Shown here in pieces: positions 40,101-46,069 of a DNA stretch of 46,794 bases. How positions within the stretch are numbered: position 1 is the first letter of the stretch; every line of letters begins with the position of its first letter. The translations under genes and the position numbers were made by a program. A model generated the notes under the pieces. It worked only from the letters and a program-made list of their open reading frames with translations, had not been told where the DNA came from and did no database searches. Origin of the DNA: Flavobacteriia bacterium (GTDB lineage: Bacteria; Bacteroidota; Bacteroidia; Flavobacteriales_D; Crocinitomicaceae). Location: positions 1-46,794 of the forward strand of contig CANFHU010000021.1 in assembly GCA_947446925.1 (NCBI GenBank), given 5' to 3'.

Positions 40101-41540
40101 ATTGTACTCATGGGTACAAAGATTAGAATGCGACCTGTATTAATGACTGCATTTGTGGCTTCACTAGGCTTTTTACCGATGGCCATGAGTCATGGTGCAG
40201 GTGCGGAAGTACAACGTCCGTTAGCATCCGTAGTAATAGGCGGTTTATTACTTGCAACATTATTAACTTTATTTGTCCTTCCTGTATTGTATGTTTTGGT
40301 GACTAGTGGTAGTAATGTTAAAATGAAAGTGAAAACGGGTGTTATCTTGTTACTAATTACGCTATCTATCAGTGGGAAATCATTCGCTCAAACACCAATT
40401 TCTTACCAGGCGGCAGTAGATAGTGCTATCGCAAACAATCTGAATTATAAAAACGAAATTCTTAAATCAAAATATAAAGAACAATTAATTCGTACGGCAA
40501 CTGCTTGGAATACAACAGATGTTCTTGGTGAATATGGAAGATTGAATAGTAGATATACCGATAATCGAGTTTCTATTTCTCAATCAATAGATTTTCCATT
40601 GGTTTACGCCCGAAGAAAAAATGTTTTTAAAGAAGATTGGAAATTGGCAACAATTCAAGTAGAATTAAAAGAAAAAGAAGTAAAAATCCAAGTTGGAAAT
40701 TCTTATTTTGCTTTACTTGTCTTAGCGGAAAAACGAAAATTATTACAAAGAATAGATAGTGTTTATGCAACCTATCTGTCGAAAGCTGAATTAAGAATTC
40801 GTTTGGGGGAAACAAATATTTTGGAAAAAATAACGATTGAAAATCAACGTGTGCAGATTGGAAATCAATTAAAACAATTGGAAGATGTAATAACCATCGA
40901 ACAAATGCATTTTCAATGGTTGTTAAACACAAAAAATCAATTCGTTCCTGCTGTCTCCAACGAAAAAGTCAGCATGCTTTATAAAATAGGCCAACGACCT
41001 GCGCTAGTAGATCTTCCAAGTATTAAATTAATTGACGCACAAAGAAAAGCTGCACTCGCGCAATTAAAATTAGAAAAGGCAAAATGCCTACCTGGGATCA
41101 ACCTTGGGTATGTTTCAGGAACAATGTATGGTTTTGGAGCAGATAATAATTTTTACACACATGCTTCCCGTTTTAATGCTGGTCAAGTTGGTCTTAAAAT
41201 CCCTGTTTTTTCGAAACAAGGTCAGAATATTAAATTGGCTAAAATAAATACGCTTATAGTAAATAGTCAATCAGATGCTGAACGTATTCGTATTCAAAAT
41301 GAAGTAGATGCACTGTTTAAACAGTTTGAAACACAAAGTAAAATCATGCAGGATCTAGAAAAGATTGCCTTACCAAATGCAAAAATTATTTTTGAAACTG
41401 CGCAAAAACAATTTGTCAATGGTGAAATAGATTACCTCGAATGGGCAATTTTAATTAATCAAAGTATTTCCATTCAAAGTGATTATCAAGATGCATTAAT
41501 GAAATATAACCAATTAGCAATCCAAATATGTAATTTGTAG
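37200..41540 (+). CDS. cusA: CusA/CzcA-type RND metal efflux pump fused to a TolC-like domain
   Basis: A 1446-residue fusion. Residues 1 to about 1035 are a heavy-metal RND pump. It begins MLNKIIEFSVKQKLIIGLFV, with KLPIDAVPDITNNQVQI, and has a helix-4 charge relay around LDFGLIIDGAVIIVEATMHQ. EVQRPLASVVIGGLLLATLL is near the end. A second hydrophobic segment, MKVKTGVILLLITLSISGKSFAQ (residues 1042-1064), looks like a retained signal peptide and would serve as an extra helix. It leads into about 380 residues of TolC/CusC type (SYQAAVDSAIANNLNYKNEI and long helices with NSYFALL). Pump and channel are thus one chain. ATG 40323 might also start a separate channel protein. The stop directly abuts a palindrome. 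Confidence 0.92.
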   Translation: MLNKIIEFSVKQKLIIGLFVIFLIGYGSYEVTKLPIDAVPDITNNQVQIITVAPSLGATDIERLVTFPVEQANSNIHGLKELRSFSRFGLSVVTLIFDDKTDVYWARQQVQERIQNVKDQIPPGVGTPSMGPITTGLGEIYQYMVKTKKGYESKYNETDLRTIQDWIVRRDLLRVEGIADVSSFGGKLKQYEIAINPDKLNALGVSMDDVFQAVEQNNQNTGGSYIEKQASVLFIRTEGLIGSKEDIENIAIKNTDANVPLLLKDIAKVEIGHAIRYGGMTYNGQGEVAGAVVMMVKGGNSSKVIEDVKAKIEAIQKTLPEGVVIEPFLDRTKMVDNAIHTVETNLLEGALIVIFILVLFLGNFRAGLLVASVIPLAMLFAIIMMNIFGVSGNLMSLGALDFGLIIDGAVIIVEATMHQLEHSKRFQNMRRFRQIEMDNVVKSSASKMMNSAVFGQIIILVVYLPIFTLEGIEGKMFKPMAQTVAFALIGAFILSLTYVPMMSSILLAKKVKLKPNFSDRFLGKVERVYQNLLQKALQIPKTIVSLVIAFFVLALIVLTTLGGEFIPALEEGDFAVETRVLTGTSLKSSMEMCLRAERVLIQNFPEVIKVVGKTGSGEIPTDPMPMEATDLMIILKDKKEWTSAKTFDELAIKMHKALEVVPGVTFGFQYPVQMRFNELMTGARQDVVCKIYGEDLDTLAAYANRIGKLVAKIKGAADLYVESVVGMPQIVIKYNRAALSQYGLTIQDINRNVNAAFSGQLAGLVYEGEKRFDLVVRMEKESRTDVTDVQNLLIRTHAGIQIPLSTLAEVKIVEGPNQIQRENTKRRIVIGFNARGRDVQSLVEELQSKEQATIKFPAGYTVEYGGSFKNLEKAKQRLSIAVPLALLLIFILLYFAFKSIKQGLLIFSAIPLSAIGGILALAILGLPFSISAGVGFIALFGVAVLNGIVLIAEFNRLKMDGMTDLKQIVLMGTKIRMRPVLMTAFVASLGFLPMAMSHGAGAEVQRPLASVVIGGLLLATLLTLFVLPVLYVLVTSGSNVKMKVKTGVILLLITLSISGKSFAQTPISYQAAVDSAIANNLNYKNEILKSKYKEQLIRTATAWNTTDVLGEYGRLNSRYTDNRVSISQSIDFPLVYARRKNVFKEDWKLATIQVELKEKEVKIQVGNSYFALLVLAEKRKLLQRIDSVYATYLSKAELRIRLGETNILEKITIENQRVQIGNQLKQLEDVITIEQMHFQWLLNTKNQFVPAVSNEKVSMLYKIGQRPALVDLPSIKLIDAQRKAALAQLKLEKAKCLPGINLGYVSGTMYGFGADNNFYTHASRFNAGQVGLKIPVFSKQGQNIKLAKINTLIVNSQSDAERIRIQNEVDALFKQFETQSKIMQDLEKIALPNAKIIFETAQKQFVNGEIDYLEWAILINQSISIQSDYQDALMKYNQLAIQICNL

Positions 41541-41560
41541 AGTCGCGTTGCCACGCGACT
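41541..41560. repeat. AGTCGCGTTGCCACGCGACT hairpin at the cusA stop
   Basis: An 8-bp stem and 4-nt loop starting on the base after the cusA TAG. No T-run follows. Confidence 0.85.
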
Positions 41561-41580
41561 AATTAAAGAACGCAAAAAAA

Positions 41581-41693
41581 ACGTAAGGATGTTGTACTAC
41601 AACATCCCAAATAAAATAACGTAAGGATGTTGTACTACAACATCCCAAATAAAATAACGTAAGGATGTTACATTGCAACATTCAAAAAAACAA
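41581..41693. repeat. 38-bp tandem units with GGATGTTGTA palindromes before cusB
   Basis: Two identical 38-bp units (41581-41618 and 41619-41656) and a third diverged copy (from 41657). Each has GGATGTTGTA-C-TACAACATCC with ten-base arms, then CAAATAAAATA. They fill the cusA-cusB spacer, and the last copy runs almost to the cusB start. Confidence 0.92.
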
Positions 41694-41699
41694 AAAAAT

Positions 41700-42830
41700 A
41701 TGAAAAAAATATTCCTAACCATATCCATCTTAACCCTCTTAGGTTGTGGACAAAAAGAAGAAAATAAAACGGTTGAATCGACTTCCAATGTGGTCGAAAG
41801 TTCCATCGTAAAATTAAATGCTGCACAAATAACAAATGCTGAAATTCAAACTGCAAAATTGGTGGAAAAAGAAATTTCTGCTACAATCCGTCTAAATGGA
41901 AAAATTGATGTGCCACCGCAAAATTTAATTTCAGTAAGTGTTCCACTTGGAGGATACCTCAAATCTACCGAAATGCTACCTGGTAAAATTGTGCGTAAAG
42001 GACAAGTGTTGGCTGTATTAGAAGATCAACAATACGTAAGACTCCAACAAGATTATTTGTTGGCGAAAGTCAAATTAAAAGTGGTAGAAGGAGAGTACTT
42101 GCGTCAGAAAGAATTAAATGCAAGTAAAGCAGCAAGTGATAAAATTGTGCAAGCAGCAGAAGGTGAGTATAAAAACGCTAAAATTAATGTCAAAGCGTTG
42201 GAAGAAAATTTAGAGTTGATAGGCATTCAACCTAAAAAATTGGATGAAACCAAAATTTCTAAACGCATAACAATTACATCCCCAATCAATGGGTATGTCT
42301 CCAAAGTGAATGCGAATATAGGTAAGTATCTAACGCCAAGTGAAGTGTTGTTTGAATTAGTAAATGTTGCGGATATTCATTTAAATGTTTCTGTTTTTGA
42401 GAAAGATTTAGCGGCTTTAGTAATTGGACAAAAAGTAATCACATATAATAATAGTAATCCAACCAAAAAATACGAAACCGAAATTATATTAATCGGACAT
42501 TCTCTTTCTGCAGATAAAAATACAGAAGTACATTGCCATTTTAAAAATTACGATAAAAGTTTAGTGCCAGGAATGTATATGAATGCAGAGGTAGAACTAA
42601 AAAATAAACGTGCGCACACGATTCATGAAAATGCAATTTTGCGTTATGCAAATCAAGATTATGTTTTTATTCAAGTAAATAAAACCAACTTTGAAATGTT
42701 ACCGGTTAAGGTTGGTGCAAAAGAAAATGGCTTGGTAGAAATTGAAAATTATGCAGAGTTGAATGATTTCCCAATCGTTGTAAATGGTGCATACTCCCTA
42801 TTAATGAAACTTAAAAACACCGAAGAGTAG
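41700..42830 (+). CDS. cusB: CusB/CzcB-type periplasmic adaptor lipoprotein
   Basis: A 376-residue membrane-fusion protein that joins the RND pump to the outer-membrane channel. The signal sequence MKKIFLTISILTLLGC is lipidated at C16. The lipoyl/barrel-sandwich halves are GGYLKSTEMLPGKIVRKGQVLAVLED and ITITSPINGYVSKVNANIGKYL, with an alpha-hairpin of about 55 residues between them. The beta-barrel domain (LNVSVFEKDLAALVIGQKV) follows. It pairs with the upstream CusA-TolC fusion. ATG 41700 gives a clean lipoprotein signal; an upstream ATG at 41673 would translate repeat DNA. The stop TAG directly abuts a palindrome. Confidence 0.93.
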   Translation: MKKIFLTISILTLLGCGQKEENKTVESTSNVVESSIVKLNAAQITNAEIQTAKLVEKEISATIRLNGKIDVPPQNLISVSVPLGGYLKSTEMLPGKIVRKGQVLAVLEDQQYVRLQQDYLLAKVKLKVVEGEYLRQKELNASKAASDKIVQAAEGEYKNAKINVKALEENLELIGIQPKKLDETKISKRITITSPINGYVSKVNANIGKYLTPSEVLFELVNVADIHLNVSVFEKDLAALVIGQKVITYNNSNPTKKYETEIILIGHSLSADKNTEVHCHFKNYDKSLVPGMYMNAEVELKNKRAHTIHENAILRYANQDYVFIQVNKTNFEMLPVKVGAKENGLVEIENYAELNDFPIVVNGAYSLLMKLKNTEE

Positions 42831-42976
42831 GGGCGCAACGCATTGCGCCCAACATACATCATATCAACGCATTGCGCCCAACATAGTAAACCATTATCAA
42901 TGCGTTGCACCCAAAATAGTACATCATATCAACGCATTGCGCCCAACATAGTAAACCATTATCAATGCGTTGCGCC
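42831..42976. repeat. GGGCGCAACGCATTGCGCCC palindrome and two 65-bp repeats after cusB
   Basis: The palindrome at 42831-42850 starts on the base after the cusB stop. Two near-identical units follow (about 42856-42920 and 42921-42976, the second cut short). Each has AACGCATTG and CAATGCGTT as inverted arms around CATAGTAAACCATTAT. Confidence 0.92.
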
Positions 42977-43015
42977 AAAAAAAAAACGGGATGCTGAAAA
43001 GGCATCCCGTTTTTT
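42977..43015. terminator. Bidirectional terminator after cusB
   Basis: ACGGGATGC (42986-42994) and GCATCCCGT (43002-43010), with A- and T-runs on both sides, lie between the convergent cusB and the thioredoxin-fold gene. Confidence 0.88.
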
Positions 43016-43028
43016 GTATATTACTCAA

Positions 43029-44498
43029 TTATTTGGTGTCATCGTATATGTCATCAAATCCAGACTTTTCTTTATTCATTTTCTCCAGTTCTATTTTTCG
43101 TCGAATGGTATATAGCACTTTTTCTACGGTTTCATATTCTCCATTTGGTACAGGACTGGCAGCAGGATAGGAGTGAAGTAAACCATCTGCATCAAGCAGG
43201 ATATAATTTGGAAACGATTTAATCTGATAACGTTTAAGTATTGGATGGTCAGCAGTCACATAAAACTTTTCCCAGGGTATAGATGTAAAATAGGCTAGTT
43301 GTTCTTTTGTTTGTTTATTATTTTCTTCAATAATGGTAACAAAACGAACAGTTTTCCCGTATTTTTCATAGAGCGGAACCAATAACTCTAAATGTTTTTT
43401 GGATTCTAGTAACATAGGATCCATGAATTGAATGTAAACATAATTTCCGCTAAAAGTTTGAAGTGTAATTGTGTCTTTTTGATCGGATGAAATAATTTCA
43501 AAATTTGGTGCTTTCATACCTGGAGCAAGTTCGGTAAGTCGTTCTACAATGCGTTGCGCCATACCACGGTGAACTTTATATAATCCAAAGTGACTAATAC
43601 TATCTAACATGGTAATAATGTTCGATTTTGGATAATCTTTTCCATTGTATACTTCCGATAATGATTGTATTGCAATTAATTCTCGAATCCGAGGATTACG
43701 TAGAGTAGCATCCGAACCTAATGCGCGCATTAACTGGGATGGACTACTACTTAATATGGATTTATAGATCTTTTGATTTAGGTCGGTGGAAACCATCGCG
43801 AAAATATTTTTGTAATACAAAGTCAGGTAATCCATGTATTTGTCATTTTCATAATTAACAGGGAAATCTTTCAGGTAGATTAGAAATTTTTCAATACGTG
43901 TCTTCATGCCAATGCAATTGATATCATCCAATGATGCAATACTATAGCGTAAGTAGGTTTTGAAAAAATAAGATGTGTCTGATTTATAATACTTATCCAC
44001 ATTCAATTTGAAAGTGTCCAATTGTTGCGAAAATTCCAAAGTGGAAGTTGTTTTTCGATTTAAATACACACCTAAAAAATCGTGCACCCAATTGTCAAAT
44101 TCTAAAATTTTATAGTTTATATCTGCTTTTGGTAAATTAATAAAGGCGATTTCAATTTTGTTTCCTTGTGGTCGAAATGCATTATAAGGATCTTTATCCG
44201 GTAGTGAAATAGTGTAAGTACTACCAGGACTTGCATATATAAAGCCTGTGTTTTTGAAACATTTAACAATTACTTTTTCAGTGCGAGCTAATGTAATATC
44301 TACTTGAAAACTACTGTCTTTTTGAATAATAGCCTCTCCAACTAAACTATCTTTTAACGATAAATAATCTTTGATTAAATAAAATTCAATTTTTTTACCT
44401 ACAAATCCTGTCGTAGTACCTACAATGTGCACCTTAGATTGTCCAAACGAAAACCCAATGCAATAAGTAAACAGAAAAAGGTAAATTAAATTTTTCAT
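43029..44498 (-). CDS. Exported thioredoxin-fold protein lacking the CxxC motif
   Basis: A 489-residue protein with signal peptide MKNLIYLFLFTYCIGFSFG and mature start QSKVH. Residues about 20-120 resemble the DUF4369-type beta domain of Bacteroidota TlpA proteins. The C-terminal 150 residues have the TlpA order: LAPGMKAPNFEIISSDQKDTITL, then NYVYIQFMDPMLLESKKHLELL, then RYQIKSFPNYILLDADGLL with the cis-proline. Where active proteins have WCxPC, this one reads DPMLLESKK, so it cannot be a thiol oxidoreductase. It may be a binding or scaffold protein. Its ATG overlaps the coaD stop (ATGA), so it is coupled to coaD. Confidence 0.8.
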   Translation of the reverse strand: MKNLIYLFLFTYCIGFSFGQSKVHIVGTTTGFVGKKIEFYLIKDYLSLKDSLVGEAIIQKDSSFQVDITLARTEKVIVKCFKNTGFIYASPGSTYTISLPDKDPYNAFRPQGNKIEIAFINLPKADINYKILEFDNWVHDFLGVYLNRKTTSTLEFSQQLDTFKLNVDKYYKSDTSYFFKTYLRYSIASLDDINCIGMKTRIEKFLIYLKDFPVNYENDKYMDYLTLYYKNIFAMVSTDLNQKIYKSILSSSPSQLMRALGSDATLRNPRIRELIAIQSLSEVYNGKDYPKSNIITMLDSISHFGLYKVHRGMAQRIVERLTELAPGMKAPNFEIISSDQKDTITLQTFSGNYVYIQFMDPMLLESKKHLELLVPLYEKYGKTVRFVTIIEENNKQTKEQLAYFTSIPWEKFYVTADHPILKRYQIKSFPNYILLDADGLLHSYPAASPVPNGEYETVEKVLYTIRRKIELEKMNKEKSGFDDIYDDTK

Positions 44499-44956
44499 GC
44501 AAGTAACATTTCAGATAAAGATACAAACGAAGAAATAGCACCATTATTACGTGCAATTTCACGAACAATGGTGGCACTAATCGGAGCAACTGCTGGATCT
44601 GTCATAAAAAAAACGGTTTCTATACCGGAGATTTGTAAGTTCATTTGCGCAATGGCTTTCTCATATTCAAAATCATTGGTGTCACGTAACCCACGTAATA
44701 TGTAGCGCGCATCAATTTCTTGACAATATTCTACCGTTAATTTTTGATAGGTTGTAACTCGAATTTTCGGGACATCTTTATAAATATGTACAATCTGATT
44801 CTTACGTTTTTCCAATTCGAAAAAATAATTTTTACTGGTGTTAATTCCAATTCCAATTACAATCTCATCAAATAATGGAAGTGCTTTGTGAATTACACTT
44901 TCATGTCCCTTGGTAAATGGGTCAAATGAACCTGGAAATAAGGCTATTTTTTTCAT
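44495..44956 (-). CDS. coaD: Phosphopantetheine adenylyltransferase
   Basis: A 153-residue cytosolic enzyme that makes dephospho-CoA from 4'-phosphopantetheine and ATP. The signatures are complete: FPGSFDPFTKGHESVI with the nucleotide-binding TxGH variant, RYILRGLRDTNDFEYE, and PISATIVREIARNNG (the ISSSxVRE variant). The length is normal (about 155-165). A possible TATATTTA box lies upstream on the minus strand. It is co-transcribed with the thioredoxin-fold gene, with which it has no clear pathway link. Confidence 0.96.
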   Translation of the reverse strand: MKKIALFPGSFDPFTKGHESVIHKALPLFDEIVIGIGINTSKNYFFELEKRKNQIVHIYKDVPKIRVTTYQKLTVEYCQEIDARYILRGLRDTNDFEYEKAIAQMNLQISGIETVFFMTDPAVAPISATIVREIARNNGAISSFVSLSEMLLA

Positions 44957-45095
44957 ATTTTATTTCAATCTATAAGTAAATATAGTAATTTATCACGTGT
45001 GCAACTGTTGTTACTTTTTAGTCCTTCAGAGATATCCAAAATGAATTTTGGGAATTGTTAACAATGGATTAGTCAAATCCTCGGTTTCTTTTCTT

Positions 45096-45103
45096 TAAAT
45101 TTG
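45096..45103 (+). promoter_or_regulatory. Putative -7 box of the LigB-type dioxygenase gene
   Basis: TAAATTTG matches TAnnTTTG and ends 5 nt before the ATG at 45109, implying a leaderless transcript. Confidence 0.5.
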
Positions 45104-45108
45104 ATAGA

Positions 45109-45993
45109 ATGAATCGCTCCTCGTTTATTAAATTACTTGGCTTATCTTCTCTATCTATGTCGATGATCTCTTTCAACGATTTGTTCTCGTTTTCAAAATC
45201 GTTACCCACAACGGAAAAAATGCCCGTGTTATTTATTGGACATGGAAACCCAATGAACGCTATTGAAGAAAATTCCTTTGTACAAGGTTTTCGAGAAACA
45301 GCAAGAAAGTTACCCAAGCCTACGGCAATTGTATGTATTTCAGCGCATTGGGAAACGAAAGGTACGCAAGTAACTGCTATGCAAAGCCCGCAAACAATTC
45401 ATGATTTCGGTGGGTTTCCTCAAGCTTTGTTTGATGTTCAATATCCTGCACCAGGAAGTCCAGAGTTAGCAAAAACAGTTAAGGAAATTTTAGAACCTAC
45501 AAACGTAACATTAGATCAAAACTGGGGATTGGATCATGGTACTTGGACGACGTTAATACATTTTTTTCCAAAAGCGGATGTACCTATCATTCAACTTAGT
45601 TTGGATTACATGCTTTCGCCGCAACAACACTATGATTTAGCAAAAAAGTTACAAATTCTTCGTTCTAAAGGAGTGCTTATTGTAGGTAGTGGAAACATCG
45701 TGCATAATCTCGGATTAGTTGATTTTAGGAATATAAATAAAGAAAATTATGGGTACGATTGGGCGATAGAAGCTCGTGAATTAACCAGTAAATGGATACT
45801 TGACGGAAATCATATTCCTTTAATTGACTTCAAAAACCAAGGGAAAGCACTGAATCTTGCGGTACCAACTCCAGAGCACTATCTACCTTTATTGTATATT
45901 CTTTCTTTACAAGAGAAAACAGATAAATTAGAACTGTTTAATGATAAATTAGTAGCGGGCTCTTTAAGTATGACTTCCTTAATTATAGGGTAA
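45109..45993 (+). CDS. ygiD: LigB-family extradiol dioxygenase (YgiD/4,5-DOPA dioxygenase-like)
   Basis: A 294-residue enzyme of the class III extradiol family. Family motifs are VLFIGHGNPMNAIEEN (H45), CISAHWET (H80), GLDHGTWTTLIHFFPKADVPI and VGSGNIVHNL, whose histidines hold the metal. YgiD of E. coli acts on L-DOPA in vitro; the natural substrate is unclear. This copy has about 35 extra N-terminal residues, MNRSSFIKLLGLSSLSMSMI and more, resembling an export signal, Tat-like but without twin arginines (NRSSFIK). Export is therefore possible. It is monocistronic with its own promoter box. Confidence 0.88.
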   Translation: MNRSSFIKLLGLSSLSMSMISFNDLFSFSKSLPTTEKMPVLFIGHGNPMNAIEENSFVQGFRETARKLPKPTAIVCISAHWETKGTQVTAMQSPQTIHDFGGFPQALFDVQYPAPGSPELAKTVKEILEPTNVTLDQNWGLDHGTWTTLIHFFPKADVPIIQLSLDYMLSPQQHYDLAKKLQILRSKGVLIVGSGNIVHNLGLVDFRNINKENYGYDWAIEARELTSKWILDGNHIPLIDFKNQGKALNLAVPTPEHYLPLLYILSLQEKTDKLELFNDKLVAGSLSMTSLIIG

Positions 45994-46013
45994 TAACTAT
46001 GAATTATAAATGG

Positions 46014-46069
46014 AAATCACTAATTTCACTAATTCATAATCCATAACACATAATTCATAATCCAATAAA
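46014..46069. repeat. Short TAATTCATAATCCA direct repeats
   Basis: Two close copies (about 46030-46043 and 46051-46064) and looser relatives lie between the dioxygenase and the helicase gene. Function unknown. Confidence 0.6.

Noticed and set aside
40290-40400. A suspected frameshift or missing gene boundary between cusA and a TolC-like gene
   Set aside because: The frame is continuous with no stop, and CusA-TolC fusions of about 1440 residues are a known Bacteroidota form. It is described as a fusion instead.
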